Shown here in pieces: positions 45,044 through 55,069 of a stretch of 64,000 nucleotides of DNA (positions are counted from its first letter, which is position 1; each line of letters opens with the position of its first letter). Where the stretch lies: NCBI RefSeq assembly GCF_900446695.1, contig NZ_UAVP01000008.1, positions 1-64,000 of the forward strand, written 5' to 3'. Source of the DNA: Capnocytophaga sputigena (GTDB lineage Bacteria; Bacteroidota; Bacteroidia; Flavobacteriales; Flavobacteriaceae). The position numbers and the translations under genes were made by a program. The notes beneath the pieces were generated by a model, which ran no database searches, was not told the origin of the DNA, and saw nothing but the letters and a program-made list of their open reading frames with translations.

Positions 45044-45901
45044 TTATGTGTTAGGAATAATTTTATCATTCTCGAATTTCAGACTATATGTTTTTTTATT
45101 ACCTTCATTATCTTCAAAGAAAATCTCGAATTTTTCGCGAGCTTCTATTATAGGCACTACATCTTCATCGCTGAAAGGAAGTATATAGGTATACTTAGCT
45201 ATAACCTGCTTATTGTTCATTCTAAAAAGGGTAAGAGTGTTCTTGTTTTTTATAGCATAGAACGTATCATTTTCCCAATAATTACTTTGCCCCCACCCTG
45301 CTACTTTACCTAATAGCTGCCACTCTTTATTGTAAGCCAATCGCGGTCTATCGGTTCTAGAATAAATTTGAACAAAGAAACCTAAGTCTCCTTCTTTACT
45401 AATACCATATAGTTTTTCAAGAGATACTTCATAGATTTTATCATTGGAAAAGACAAATTTTTTGTGATAATATCTATCTTTATCTTCTCTAAATCCTTGT
45501 GGTTCTACCAAAGGTTGTTGTGCAACTATACGACCTACTCGCACCTCATTATCTCTATAGAAATTTAGTTTTAGTTCCTCGGTATTGAAGTTACGTCCAT
45601 CTATAATCACTTTTTCAGGAAGTGTTTCTTGATGTTGCGCTATAATCTTCTTGTTTCTAATCAAATAAAAATAGAAAGTATTTTTATATTTACCTATAGT
45701 ATAAGTATTTTCAGGATCGGGATAACCTGATTCTTGACCTTGTATTTCTACCTCTTGAGGAATACCTAATTCTTTTTTAAATTCTTGAAAGGGGTCATTT
45801 TTATCAGTTATTTCTTCCTTAGGTTTGGAGGGTTCTTCCTCTTTTAGATGACAAGCTATAAAGGGGAATAGAAATATAGTGTATATTAGTATTTTTCTCA
45901 T
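45044..45901 (-). CDS. Lipoprotein of a four-gene tandem family (fourth copy)
   Basis: 285 residues, signal FPFIAC with lipobox Cys about 17. It has a charged linker with KEELGIPQEVEI (weakened), then beta-rich repeats including KYKNTFYFYLIRNKKIIAQHQETLPEKVIIDGRNF (split), and RMNNKQVIAKYTYILPFSDED. It shares this plan with the three genes upstream. No known family recognised. Confidence 0.8.
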   Translation of the reverse strand: MRKILIYTIFLFPFIACHLKEEEPSKPKEEITDKNDPFQEFKKELGIPQEVEIQGQESGYPDPENTYTIGKYKNTFYFYLIRNKKIIAQHQETLPEKVIIDGRNFNTEELKLNFYRDNEVRVGRIVAQQPLVEPQGFREDKDRYYHKKFVFSNDKIYEVSLEKLYGISKEGDLGFFVQIYSRTDRPRLAYNKEWQLLGKVAGWGQSNYWENDTFYAIKNKNTLTLFRMNNKQVIAKYTYILPFSDEDVVPIIEAREKFEIFFEDNEGNKKTYSLKFENDKIIPNT

Positions 45902-45909
45902 TGTTTCAA

Positions 45910-46728
45910 TTATTTTTTTTCTACAAGTTGTTCATTTTTGAGCACTAATATATAATTTTTCAGATGTCCATCCTTATCTCTAAAAATGATTGTTTTATTA
46001 GTGTTAGAAAACTCGGGGATAATTTCTTCTTTAGGAGAAAATGGTAGTTTTTTAGTATATTTAGCTATCACCCGCTGTCCTTCAACTCTAAAAAGTACTA
46101 CTTCATTCTGTATATCAACTACAAAGTAATCCCAACCGTTTCTACTATCATTTTCAATTTGTGTATATGGATAGAAGAGACCTACATACGACCATTGAGG
46201 ATCGTAGTAACGATATGGATCACTAGTAAGTCCAGGTGAACTTACAAGGTATCCCATTCCTTCATAAGCCTTAATAGTATTGATATTATCCACTTCTATA
46301 GCTGATATCTTATCACTTCCCATTACAAGATGCTCTTTGTAACAAGCCGGTTCAGAAATTCTAAATCCAGGTGACTCCACTTTAGGATAGTCTACTTTTA
46401 AAGATGCTAGCACTACACTACCACAATGGCTTACTACTATTTTTGCTTCATTGAAATCAAACCATTTTTCTCGTATTTTCAGTTTCTGGGGCATCGTTTT
46501 TTCTCCTTGTGCGATGATTTTCCCTTTTTTAACAGTATAACAACAGAGAGTAGTTTTTCCTTTTACTCCAGCAACATACGTCATATAAGGATGGTAATAA
46601 TCAGTATATTCAGCTTTTATCACCATATTTTGTTGCTTGGAGTTATTTTTCTCTACCTTAGAAGTAGCCTCTTCTTTTGTACAAGCTATCATTACTATTA
46701 AAACCAAATAGGTTACAAGTATTCTCAT
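45910..46728 (-). CDS. Lipoprotein of a four-gene tandem family (third copy)
   Basis: 272 residues with lipobox VMIAC (Cys about 16). It lacks the LGIP segment of its siblings. The core reads TLCCYTVKKGKIIAQGEKTMPQKLKIR and RVEGQRVIAKYTKKLPFSPKEEI; the latter is nearly the sibling pattern, so it is a diverged copy. Located 8 nt upstream of the next copy. Confidence 0.8.
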   Translation of the reverse strand: MRILVTYLVLIVMIACTKEEATSKVEKNNSKQQNMVIKAEYTDYYHPYMTYVAGVKGKTTLCCYTVKKGKIIAQGEKTMPQKLKIREKWFDFNEAKIVVSHCGSVVLASLKVDYPKVESPGFRISEPACYKEHLVMGSDKISAIEVDNINTIKAYEGMGYLVSSPGLTSDPYRYYDPQWSYVGLFYPYTQIENDSRNGWDYFVVDIQNEVVLFRVEGQRVIAKYTKKLPFSPKEEIIPEFSNTNKTIIFRDKDGHLKNYILVLKNEQLVEKK

Positions 46729-46732
46729 AGTA

Positions 46733-47617
46733 TTATATATTAACCAAAATTAATTCTTTCCCTGTGAATTTGAAATAGTAATTCTTTTGATGACTAATAT
46801 TGTCTTCTTTATAGAAATATATTTGGACAATATCTTTTTCTACTTTTAAGCTAGGATAATAACCTGTTATTAGTTCGGGGAGAACTCCTACGTATTTCTT
46901 TACAAAAGCATTACCTTGATATTCCAAGAGAAGTATCTCATGTTCATTTTTTAGGACAGCATATTTTTTATTAATATGATAACAATCATAGGTATAGATT
47001 TGCATAGGTATTTCACCCCAGAAATCCCAATTAGCATCATACAGCAATTGTTTATCCCTATTTCCTTCTATAGTTACAAAATACCCTAAGCCTTCTTGGT
47101 ATTTTATGGAGGCTACTTTATAAGGGATATCTACTACTTTTACATTTTCGTCGTTTAAGATAACCTTTTTGTTGTATAGTTCATATTCAAAATCGCCGTC
47201 ATCTTCGAACTGTACCTTTATAGTTACTACGCTCACATATCCATTGACATACACAAAAGTGGGTTGCAAGCGTTTTGTATCCATTTGGGCTACTTTTTCA
47301 CCTCTAAACGTTAAACTATCGGGAAGAATTTCTATGTGTTTAGAAAGCACTTTATAGGTTTGAGAATCATATTTATAAAAATAAAACGTATTATTGTGTT
47401 TCGCAAGCACATCGGAAGGAAAACCTATTCGAGGAATTGTTTGCTCTATTATTTCAGCTTCTATAGGAATATTAAGTTTTTCCTTTAACAATTCATCTTT
47501 TGTCTTTTCTTTTTTAGGTTCTTCTTTTTCTCCAATAATATCATTATTGTCCTTGGTGTTACACCCTGAGAGTGCCAATATAGAAAATCCTACAATAAGT
47601 ATATATATTTTTTTCAT
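46733..47617 (-). CDS. Lipoprotein of a four-gene tandem family (second copy)
   Basis: 294 residues, lipobox ILALSGC (Cys about 19). Motifs: LKEKLNIPIEAEII, HNNTFYFYKYDS, KVLSKHIEILPDSLTFRGEKVAQ, and KNYYFKFTGKELILVNI at the C-terminus, matching the copy upstream closely. 4 nt from both neighbours, clearly one operon. Confidence 0.85.
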   Translation of the reverse strand: MKKIYILIVGFSILALSGCNTKDNNDIIGEKEEPKKEKTKDELLKEKLNIPIEAEIIEQTIPRIGFPSDVLAKHNNTFYFYKYDSQTYKVLSKHIEILPDSLTFRGEKVAQMDTKRLQPTFVYVNGYVSVVTIKVQFEDDGDFEYELYNKKVILNDENVKVVDIPYKVASIKYQEGLGYFVTIEGNRDKQLLYDANWDFWGEIPMQIYTYDCYHINKKYAVLKNEHEILLLEYQGNAFVKKYVGVLPELITGYYPSLKVEKDIVQIYFYKEDNISHQKNYYFKFTGKELILVNI

Positions 47618-47621
47618 AGCA

Positions 47622-48494
47622 TTATGTATTGACTAACATTAGTTCCTCTCCAGTAAATTTGAAATAGTAATTCTTTTTATTACCATTTTTATAAAGATAG
47701 ATTAAAATTTCGTTCTTTTCAAATTTTATTTCAGCAATACAATCAGTTTTCTCAGGAAGTGCTGCAGTGTATTTTTTTACTAATTTATTATTTTTAAATT
47801 CAAAGAAAATTACTTCCTTATCATTATTCAATACAGCAAATGATTTTTTACCAGAATAGGGATTTTTATGAAAATACAAGGGCACTTTTCCCCACAAATT
47901 CCAATTGGTATCGTATAATAGTCGCCATTGATAATTATCTGCCATAGCAATAAAACAACCTATTCCTTCCATATATTCTATTTCTTGTATTTCATAAGGA
48001 ATATCTACTACTTTTACAGCTTCATCACTTAAAACAAACTTTTTTGAATAATATTCATACTGAAAGCTGGTATAAGAAGGATTTTCTACAATAGCAAATG
48101 ATACTCTAATGCCTCCGATTGCAATGTTATTTTTTTGAAATAGAATAGGTTCTATACGTTGTGTATTTATCTGACCTACTTTTTCACCTCTAAATTCTAT
48201 ATCTTCAGGAAGTGTTTCAATATGTTTAGCAAGAACTTTGTAATCACCATCATATTTATAGAAGTAAAAAGTTTTTTTATTTTTAGCAAGTAGATAAGAT
48301 GGATAGCCCACTACGCCAAAAGCTTCATACGTTATTTGAGCTTCAGCAGGAATACCAAGTTTTTCTTTTATAAACTCTTCTCTGGTTTTTTCTTTTTTAG
48401 GGTCTTCGTGAGGATTAGCAGGTTCTTCTTTAGCATTGCATCCCAAAAGAACTAACATAAAAACTCCTATCACTATGTTAAGTATATATTTCAT
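47622..48494 (-). CDS. Lipoprotein of a four-gene tandem family (first copy)
   Basis: 290 residues, lipobox VLLGC (Cys about 19). Motifs: IKEKLGIPAEAQI, KNKKTFYFYKYDGDYKV, KHIETLPEDIEFRGEKVGQIN, KNYYFKFTGEELMLVNT. First gene downstream of a promoter at 48524-48555. Outer-membrane or periplasmic; function unknown. Confidence 0.85.
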   Translation of the reverse strand: MKYILNIVIGVFMLVLLGCNAKEEPANPHEDPKKEKTREEFIKEKLGIPAEAQITYEAFGVVGYPSYLLAKNKKTFYFYKYDGDYKVLAKHIETLPEDIEFRGEKVGQINTQRIEPILFQKNNIAIGGIRVSFAIVENPSYTSFQYEYYSKKFVLSDEAVKVVDIPYEIQEIEYMEGIGCFIAMADNYQWRLLYDTNWNLWGKVPLYFHKNPYSGKKSFAVLNNDKEVIFFEFKNNKLVKKYTAALPEKTDCIAEIKFEKNEILIYLYKNGNKKNYYFKFTGEELMLVNT

Positions 48495-48523
48495 TTTTAT
48501 ATATTTTATTCATTTTGATGAGG

Positions 48524-48555
48524 CAAATGTACGACTTTTATTTTTTATTTACAAG
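48524..48555 (-). promoter_or_regulatory. Lipoprotein operon promoter
   Basis: CTTG (48552-48555), 20-nt spacer, TACATTTG (48524-48531) on the minus strand; ATG 30 nt downstream at 48494. Confidence 0.65.
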
Positions 48556-48631
48556 AAAAAAGTTTCTTTTCTTTTCATTTTATTGATAAATTCTTGTGAA
48601 ATCGGTCTTTTATTACGTTAATTCCTAAAGT

Positions 48632-48961
48632 TTATTTTGTTACATTACTCAAAATATAATACATAAAGCTATAAAAAACTACATTCAACAATAAAAAGAA
48701 ATAGGTAACCTTTACAATTCTAAAAACTTTATAATGAGATTTTTGCATTAACCTTAACACTGTTTGATAAATAAGAAATATAGGCGACACTATAAAAGCA
48801 GTAAAAAATATAGTCCCCCCTATTATTTCAACCGCATTATTATACCTAAAATCATCACTCGTATGCAAAAAATTATTAAACAACATCTCCCAAAATACAA
48901 GAGGGTTGATCATCACACAAATCAAACACCAAATACCTAACAATAAAGTTACATTTCTCAT
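48632..48961 (-). CDS. Small membrane protein, three predicted helices
   Basis: 109 residues; hydrophobic segments around 5-25, 50-70 and 82-104. No family recognised. It follows the gene at 48965 by 3 nt, so they form a two-gene unit separate from the lipoprotein operon. Confidence 0.7.
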   Translation of the reverse strand: MRNVTLLLGIWCLICVMINPLVFWEMLFNNFLHTSDDFRYNNAVEIIGGTIFFTAFIVSPIFLIYQTVLRLMQKSHYKVFRIVKVTYFFLLLNVVFYSFMYYILSNVTK

Positions 48962-48964
48962 TTC

Positions 48965-49411
48965 TTATTCATTCTTGATAGCACATTCTATCCATATAAA
49001 ATAAAAGTTATTATCCTTTTTTTCAAACCAATAAATCCTCAAAAGATCATCATCCTTACCTTCATATTCCTTAAAAACAAGACCATAAAGTTTATGCTCT
49101 GTTTCTGGTGTAGTATTATAATCCATAGCTGGATAATAGAACAACTTAAAATCTTTTTCTTTGAGTTTTCTCTCGAAAAACTCATCAAAAATAGCACTAA
49201 ACGCCTTCTTTACTTTTGCCCTGCTATAGGTAGTAGAGTGATGCATATCTATGGAAGGAATGCAATCAACTGTTACTCTTTTGTCTATCTTAAAACTTTT
49301 ATCTTTAAGCTGACTGAGCAACATAATAGAATCTTGCTGAGAAAAGCTATTTTCTTGCGCCAAAACAAGAGTACTAATGAATAATGATAATATCAAAAAA
49401 TATACTTTCAT
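48965..49411 (-). CDS. Exported small protein of unknown function
   Basis: 148 residues with signal peptide (1-18, TLVLAQ). Body is mixed helix/strand with RVTVDCIPSIDMHHSTTYSRAKVKKAF and LYGLVFKEYEGKDDDLLRIYWFE. No family recognised. Translated just ahead of a small membrane protein gene. Confidence 0.7.
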   Translation of the reverse strand: MKVYFLILSLFISTLVLAQENSFSQQDSIMLLSQLKDKSFKIDKRVTVDCIPSIDMHHSTTYSRAKVKKAFSAIFDEFFERKLKEKDFKLFYYPAMDYNTTPETEHKLYGLVFKEYEGKDDDLLRIYWFEKKDNNFYFIWIECAIKNE

Positions 49412-49558
49412 ACTTTTAATTTCATTATTCTACTTTTAGCTAAAAAGTAGTGATTTCTCCTTAAAAAAACTTAAATTGGAACAGCCCGAGAGATTAAAAT
49501 AACAGCCCCAAAACTACCACCTATTTATCTAATTTCCAAAACTTTTTTTACTTTTTTT

Positions 49559-49589
49559 CTTGTTATTTAGAAAAATCGTTGTATCTTTG
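49559..49589 (+). promoter_or_regulatory. rimP-nusA-infB promoter
   Basis: CTTG (49559-49562), 19-nt spacer, TATCTTTG (49582-49589). The predicted transcript starts near 49595, just before an intrinsic-terminator-like hairpin. Confidence 0.75.
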
Positions 49590-49607
49590 CCCCGAAAAAC
49601 AACATCA

Positions 49608-49634
49608 GAGGGGACATTTAAGTCCCCTCTTTTT
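49608..49634 (+). terminator. Attenuator-like hairpin in the rimP leader
   Basis: GAGGGGAC (49608-49615) and GTCCCCTC (49622-49629) form a perfect 8-bp, GC-rich stem with a 6-nt loop and are followed by TTTTT. It lies between promoter and rimP ATG (49642), so read-through must be needed for expression of the whole operon. Confidence 0.75.
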
Positions 49635-49641
49635 ATAGAAA

Positions 49642-50109
49642 ATGAATTTTAAAGACCAAGTTAAAGAGTTAGTAGACAAAGCTTTAAGCAATCACCCCGA
49701 ACTCTTCCTCACCGATTTAACCGTGGGGACTGATAATACTATCCGCATCACTATCGATGGCGATAAAGGTGTATGTATAGATGATTGTATAGAACTCAGC
49801 CGTGCTGTAGAAGGTGCTTTAGATCGTGAAACTGTGGATTTCGCTTTAGAAGTAACCTCTTTTGGCGCTACCGAACCCTTTGTAATGGAACGCCAATACA
49901 CTAAAAACGCTGGCAGAACTGTGCAAATCACTACCCTCGACGGCAAAACTCACGAGGGGGTACTCAAAGGATTGCAAGAAGGCAAAGCCGTTCTCGAAAC
50001 GGAAACCCGCGAACCTAAACCCGTAGGCAAGGGAAAAATCACTGTAAAAAAAGAGCAGCTTTTTGCGCTCACCGATATAAAAGAAACTAAAGTAATCATT
50101 AAATTTTAA
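49642..50109 (+). CDS. rimP: Ribosome maturation factor RimP
   Basis: 155 residues, usual length. Two domains: N-terminal alpha/beta (VDKALSNHPELFLTDLTV, then ITIDGDKGVCIDDCIELSR with the RimP signature) and C-terminal SH3-like (about 85-155). Assists 30S subunit maturation. First gene of rimP-nusA-infB. Confidence 0.96.
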   Translation: MNFKDQVKELVDKALSNHPELFLTDLTVGTDNTIRITIDGDKGVCIDDCIELSRAVEGALDRETVDFALEVTSFGATEPFVMERQYTKNAGRTVQITTLDGKTHEGVLKGLQEGKAVLETETREPKPVGKGKITVKKEQLFALTDIKETKVIIKF

Positions 50110-50119
50110 TTGAACGTAT

Positions 50120-51352
50120 ATGAATAGTCTTGAATTAATCGAATCATTCTCGGAGTTTAAAGATGATAAACTCATCAACCGCGAAACCTTGATGGCTATT
50201 TTGGAAGAAGTTTTCCGCAATACCCTTAAAAAGAAATACGGCTCTGACGATAATTTCGATATCATTATCAACCCCGATAAAGGCGACCTACAAATTTTCC
50301 GCAACCGCGTGGTAGTGGAAGACGATGCGGTTACTAACGACAACCAGCAAATCGCCCTTTCGGCAGCTCGCAAAATCGAACCCGACTTTGAAGTAGGGGA
50401 AGACGTTTCTGAAGAAATTAAAATTAATGACTTAGGTCGCCGTGCTATCTTGGCTTTGCGCCAAAACCTCATCTCTAAAATTCACGAATACGATAGTATG
50501 ACTATCTATCAGCGTTTCAAAGACTTGATAGGTCAGCTATACGTAGCCGAAATTCACCATATCCGCCACAAAGCCATCATCTTGCTTGACGACGAAGGTA
50601 ACGAAATTATCCTTCCTAAGGAAAAACAAATCCCTTCCGACTTTTTTAAGAAAGGCGAACACGTGCGCGGTATCATCGAATCGGTAGAACTAAAAAGCAC
50701 CAAGCCTACCATCATTATGTCGCGTACCTCTCCGGTGTTCTTAGAGCGCTTGTTTGAACAAGAAATTCCAGAGATTGCCGATGGTCTCATCACCATTAGC
50801 AAAGTAGTGCGTATCCCTGGTGAAAAAGCCAAAGTAGCGGTAGATTCATTTGATGAGCGCATCGATGCTGTAGGGGCTTGCGTAGGAGTACGTGGTGCTC
50901 GTATCCACGGCATTGTACGTGAGTTAGGCAACGAGAATATAGATGTATTGCCATTCACTAACAACCCACAGCTACTTATCACCCGTGCCTTAGCACCTGC
51001 ACGCGTATCTTCAGTAATTATCAACGAAGAAGAAAAACGTGCCGATGTATATTTGGCTAACGAAGAAGTCTCTAAAGCTATTGGTAAATCAGGGTACAAC
51101 ATCCGTTTAGCAAGTCAGCTTTCAGGTTATGAAATCGATGTATATCGCGAAGGAGTAACCGAAGAAGATATTGAACTTACCGAGTTCAACGATGAAATTG
51201 AACAATGGGTAATTGAAGAGCTCCAAAAAGCAGGTCTTGATACCGCTAAAAGCGTACTTGAACTTTCAGCTGAAGAGCTAATGCAACGCACCGACCTTGA
51301 GGAAGAAACCGTAAACGAGGTGCTACAAGTACTTGCTGCCGAATTTGAGTAG
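50120..51352 (+). CDS. nusA: Transcription termination/antitermination factor NusA
   Basis: 410 residues: N-terminal RNA-polymerase-binding domain (1-125), S1 domain (about 130-200), tandem KH domains (about 205-345; GACVGVRGARIHGIVRELGNENIDV split, IGKSGYNIRLASQLSGYEIDV), and a short C-terminal helical tail (about 350-410) instead of the long tail of E. coli. It controls pausing, termination and antitermination. 10 nt after rimP. Confidence 0.97.
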   Translation: MNSLELIESFSEFKDDKLINRETLMAILEEVFRNTLKKKYGSDDNFDIIINPDKGDLQIFRNRVVVEDDAVTNDNQQIALSAARKIEPDFEVGEDVSEEIKINDLGRRAILALRQNLISKIHEYDSMTIYQRFKDLIGQLYVAEIHHIRHKAIILLDDEGNEIILPKEKQIPSDFFKKGEHVRGIIESVELKSTKPTIIMSRTSPVFLERLFEQEIPEIADGLITISKVVRIPGEKAKVAVDSFDERIDAVGACVGVRGARIHGIVRELGNENIDVLPFTNNPQLLITRALAPARVSSVIINEEEKRADVYLANEEVSKAIGKSGYNIRLASQLSGYEIDVYREGVTEEDIELTEFNDEIEQWVIEELQKAGLDTAKSVLELSAEELMQRTDLEEETVNEVLQVLAAEFE

Positions 51353-51438
51353 CAGGTAATTTAGGTAAGAGGTAACAAAAAAGGGGAATTGACAATTATG
51401 TAATTGTCGATTGCTAATTGATAACTAAAAACATATAT

Positions 51439-54291
51439 ATGAGCGAGGGAAAAACAATAAGAATTAACAAAGTTTTAAAGGATTTAAATATCTCTTTGGC
51501 GACTGCAGTGGAAGAACTCAAAAAACACAAAAACATTGAAATTGAGGAGAGTTTGAACACTAAAATTACCGAAGAGGCTTTTGAGTTCCTTTCTAACAAA
51601 TTTAAAGCCGACAAAAATAAGCGTGCGGTTTCTAAAGAAATTGTAGAAGATAAGCGCAAAGAGCGTGAAGCTATCCGTATGGAACAAGAGAAGGAAAACC
51701 AAGAAAAACGCAAGCAACAAGAACAGGAAGTAATTCGTGCCAAAGCTCAATTGGCAGGACTCAAACCTGTGGGCAAAATAGACCTTGATGGGGCTAAAAA
51801 AGAGGAAAAAACAGTTCCTGCCGAAGCTCCTAAAACCGAGGTAGCAAGCACCCCTCCTACTCCTGTAGAGCCCGTAGTAGCAAAAGAAGTAGAAGTAACT
51901 CCTGCTGCCGAAGTTGTTAAAAACAACGAAAATAAAAATCATAACCACAAAGACCACAAAGAGATCAAAAAGAAAGAATCCCCCAAACCCGACGCTCAAA
52001 AAAATAAAACTGTTTATCAAAACCCTTTGATGCAAGCCATTACCCCGCCTAAGAAAAAGGAACAACACACTAAACACAAGGAAGAACCTACTCCTGAGAT
52101 TTCTATTGGTGTGATTGAAACCCAATACCAAAAACTCACTGGGCCTAAAGTGGTAGGTGAGAAAATTGACCTTAGCCAATTCGAGAAAAAGAAGAAAAAA
52201 CGCAAACGCAACCGTCATAAAGACAAAGAAAAAGAGGCTCAAACTACTAATAGTACTATTGGGGCTACTGCCGACAGCGAAAAACGCAAACGCAAACGCA
52301 TTCGCAAAGATGAAGTGAATGTAACCAAAGGTGGCGACACTGCGAAAAAAGAAAAGAAAAACAAGATTATTACCAAAATAGAACCTACTGAAGAAGAGGT
52401 ACAAAAACAAGTGCGCGAAACCCTCGAACGCTTGCAAGGAAAAGGTACCAAATCTAAAGGGGCTAAATACCGCAAAGAAAAACGCGAAACTCACCGCCAA
52501 AAAGCGGAACAAGAACTCGCAGAACAAGAACAACAAGAAAAAATCTTAAAAGTAACCGAGTTCGTTACCGTAAACGAATTAGCTACAATGATGGATGTGC
52601 CTATCAACAAGGTTATTGGTGCTTGTATGTCACTCGGCATTATGGTTACTATGAACCAGCGTCTTGATGCTGAAACCCTCTCTATCGTAGCCGATGAATT
52701 TGGTTATGAAGTGGAATTTGCAACTGCCAACATTGAGGAGGCTATCCATACTGAAGAAGATCAACCTGAAGATTTAGTGCCTCGTGCGCCTATCGTAACC
52801 GTAATGGGTCACGTAGACCACGGTAAAACATCACTTCTCGACTACATTCGTAAAGAAAATGTGATTGCAGGTGAAAGTGGTGGTATTACTCAGCACATTG
52901 GAGCTTACGGGGTGAAACTCGAAAGCGGTGAGCGCATTACATTCCTCGATACCCCTGGTCACGAAGCCTTTACCGCTATGCGTGCTCGTGGTACTAAAGT
53001 AACTGACATCGCTATCATTGTGGTAGCTGCCGATGACGATGTGATGCCACAAACTAAAGAGGCAATCAGTCACGCTCAAGCAGCTGGAGTGCCTATCATC
53101 TTTGCTATCAACAAGATTGACAAACCTAATGCTAACCCCGATAAAATTAAAGAACGCTTGGCAGGTATGAACCTACTTGTGGAAGAATGGGGTGGTAAAA
53201 TACAATCACAGGACATCTCAGCTAAACAAGGTATTGGTGTTCCTGAACTATTGGAAAAAGTACTCTTAGAAGCTGAAATCCTTGAACTAAAAGCAAACCC
53301 TAACAAACCTGCTGTAGGTACTGTAGTAGAAGCTGCTCTCGACAAAGGTCGTGGTTATGTATCTACTGTACTCGTAGAATCAGGAACTTTGCGCGTAGGT
53401 GATTATGTACTTGCAGGTACTAACTCGGGTAAAATACGCGCTATGCACGATGAGCGCGGTAGAAAGGTGAAAGAAGCAGGTCCTTCTACTCCTATCTCTA
53501 TCTTAGGTCTCGACGGAGCCCCTCAAGCAGGTGATAAGTTCTATGTATTTGAAGACGAGAAAGAAGCTAAACAAATAGTAGCCAAACGCGCTCAGTTACA
53601 ACGCGAACAATCGGTGCGTACACAGCGTCACATCACCCTCGACGAGATTGGACGACGCATTGCCCTCGGCGATTTCAAACAGTTGAATATCATCCTCAAA
53701 GGAGACGTAGACGGCTCGGTAGAAGCACTTACCGATTCATTCCAAAAACTCTCTACCGAAGAGATTCAAGTGTCTATCATCCACAAAGGTGTGGGTGCTA
53801 TCACCGAATCGGATGTATTGTTGGCTTCAGCCTCTGATGCGATTATCATTGGTTTCAACGTTCGCCCAATGACTAATGCACGTGCTTTGGCAGAAAAAGA
53901 ATCTATTGATATCCGTACCTACTCTATCATCTACGATGCTATCAACGATTTGAAAGACGCGATGGAAGGTATGCTTTCACCAGTGTTCAAAGAAGAGGTA
54001 ACTGGTACAGTAGAGATACGCGAACTCTTCAAGATTTCTAAAGTAGGAACTATTGCGGGCTGTATGGTAACTGATGGTAAAATCTATCGCAACTCTAAGA
54101 TACGCCTATTGCGCGAGAATGTGGTGATTTATACCGGCGAACTTTCTTCACTCAAGCGTTTCAAAGACGACGTAAAAGAAGTGAGCAAAGGTTACGATTG
54201 CGGTTTGCAAATCAAAAACTACAACGATATTCACGAAGGTGATGTAATAGAAGCCTTCCAAGAAGTTGCCGTTAAAAAGACTCTTAAATAA
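51439..54291 (+). CDS. infB: Translation initiation factor IF-2
   Basis: 950 residues from ATG 51439 ([19 protein letters not shown]), 86 nt after nusA; the computed frame begins 7 codons earlier at a TTG. Long Lys/Glu-rich N-terminal part (about 60-380) includes a second IF2-N segment, then G-domain (about 448-615) with [20 protein letters not shown] and NKID, followed by domains II, III and IV. Binds fMet-tRNA and GTP for 30S initiation. Confidence 0.97.
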   Translation: MSEGKTIRINKVLKDLNISLATAVEELKKHKNIEIEESLNTKITEEAFEFLSNKFKADKNKRAVSKEIVEDKRKEREAIRMEQEKENQEKRKQQEQEVIRAKAQLAGLKPVGKIDLDGAKKEEKTVPAEAPKTEVASTPPTPVEPVVAKEVEVTPAAEVVKNNENKNHNHKDHKEIKKKESPKPDAQKNKTVYQNPLMQAITPPKKKEQHTKHKEEPTPEISIGVIETQYQKLTGPKVVGEKIDLSQFEKKKKKRKRNRHKDKEKEAQTTNSTIGATADSEKRKRKRIRKDEVNVTKGGDTAKKEKKNKIITKIEPTEEEVQKQVRETLERLQGKGTKSKGAKYRKEKRETHRQKAEQELAEQEQQEKILKVTEFVTVNELATMMDVPINKVIGACMSLGIMVTMNQRLDAETLSIVADEFGYEVEFATANIEEAIHTEEDQPEDLVPRAPIVTVMGHVDHGKTSLLDYIRKENVIAGESGGITQHIGAYGVKLESGERITFLDTPGHEAFTAMRARGTKVTDIAIIVVAADDDVMPQTKEAISHAQAAGVPIIFAINKIDKPNANPDKIKERLAGMNLLVEEWGGKIQSQDISAKQGIGVPELLEKVLLEAEILELKANPNKPAVGTVVEAALDKGRGYVSTVLVESGTLRVGDYVLAGTNSGKIRAMHDERGRKVKEAGPSTPISILGLDGAPQAGDKFYVFEDEKEAKQIVAKRAQLQREQSVRTQRHITLDEIGRRIALGDFKQLNIILKGDVDGSVEALTDSFQKLSTEEIQVSIIHKGVGAITESDVLLASASDAIIIGFNVRPMTNARALAEKESIDIRTYSIIYDAINDLKDAMEGMLSPVFKEEVTGTVEIRELFKISKVGTIAGCMVTDGKIYRNSKIRLLRENVVIYTGELSSLKRFKDDVKEVSKGYDCGLQIKNYNDIHEGDVIEAFQEVAVKKTLK

Positions 54292-54324
54292 TAAGTAAGA
54301 GGTAACAGGTAACAAGTAATAGAT

Positions 54325-54360
54325 AAAAAGCTGTTTAAACGATGTTTAAACAGCTTTTTT
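54325..54360. terminator. Bidirectional terminator between infB and the LytTR gene
   Basis: AAAAGCTGTTTAAAC and GTTTAAACAGCTTTT form a perfect 15-bp hairpin with A- and T-runs on its sides. The stem contains GTTTAAAC, also found at the IS ends near 13882 and 16115; the rest differs, so I take it as chance. Confidence 0.9.
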
Positions 54361-55063
54361 ATAACTTAATCTTCTCGAAAAACGCCTCTTTGCAGTGTTC
54401 GGCAATGGTGATGCGCTGTTTGCCAAATACTACTTGATTGCGCTCTACCACTTCCACTTTATCTAAGGCTACAATAAACGAGCGATGTACGCGCATAAAT
54501 TGTTCAGGAGGTAAATCTTCTTCTAATTTCTTTAAACTCATCAGGGTGGTAATAGGGGCTGTATCGCCGATGAGGTATATTCTCACATAATCTTTTAGGC
54601 TTTCTATATAAAGAATATCGCTGTAGAGCACCTTCACTTGTTTGTAATCAGTTTTTACGAACATATAATCAGGTACTTCGGTAATTTGAGGGGCAGTAGT
54701 TCCAGCGATAAGCAAGGCTTTTTCTACTGTTTCCAAAAACTCGGAGTAATCAAAAGGTTTCAGTAAATAGCCTATCGCATTTACTTTATACCCTTCTAAG
54801 GCATACTGATCAAAAGCTGTAGTAAAGACTATTTTTGAAGCCGTGGGAAGCTTTTTGGAGAGTTGCAAACCGTTGAGTTCAGGCATCTGTATATCCATAT
54901 AGATAAGCTCGGGGGCGGGGTTGCTATGCAGAAATTGCAATACTTCTATGGCATTGCTAAACTTCCCCACAAGTTGCAAGGAAGGAGTTTTCTTCACATA
55001 ACTCTCTAAAAGACAGAGCGCCATAGGCTCATCATCTACTATAATACACGTAAGCGGTTGCAT
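54359..55063 (-). CDS. LytTR-family response regulator
   Basis: 234 residues. Receiver domain (1-120): DDE (11-13), phosphorylatable Asp in IYMDIQMPELNG (about 55), TTA (Thr/Ser) and KPFDYSEF (Lys 104 region). LytTR DNA-binding domain (about 135-234) with MFVKTDYKQVKVLYSDILYIESLKDYVRIYL split, and MRVHRSFIVALDKV. No sensor kinase is next to it. Stop codon lies in the terminator region; it starts 6 nt after tamL, so cotranscribed with it. Confidence 0.93.
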   Translation of the reverse strand: MQPLTCIIVDDEPMALCLLESYVKKTPSLQLVGKFSNAIEVLQFLHSNPAPELIYMDIQMPELNGLQLSKKLPTASKIVFTTAFDQYALEGYKVNAIGYLLKPFDYSEFLETVEKALLIAGTTAPQITEVPDYMFVKTDYKQVKVLYSDILYIESLKDYVRIYLIGDTAPITTLMSLKKLEEDLPPEQFMRVHRSFIVALDKVEVVERNQVVFGKQRITIAEHCKEAFFEKIKL

Positions 55064-55069
55064 ATTGAT

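Noticed and set aside
51484-52536. 350-codon frame antisense to infB
   Set aside because: Phe-rich, mirrors the Lys/Glu-rich IF-2 linker; shadow of the Lys codons.
54325-54360. Relation of the infB terminator to IS ends via GTTTAAAC
   Set aside because: Only the 8-bp palindrome and two adjoining bases agree; the rest is an ordinary hairpin terminator.
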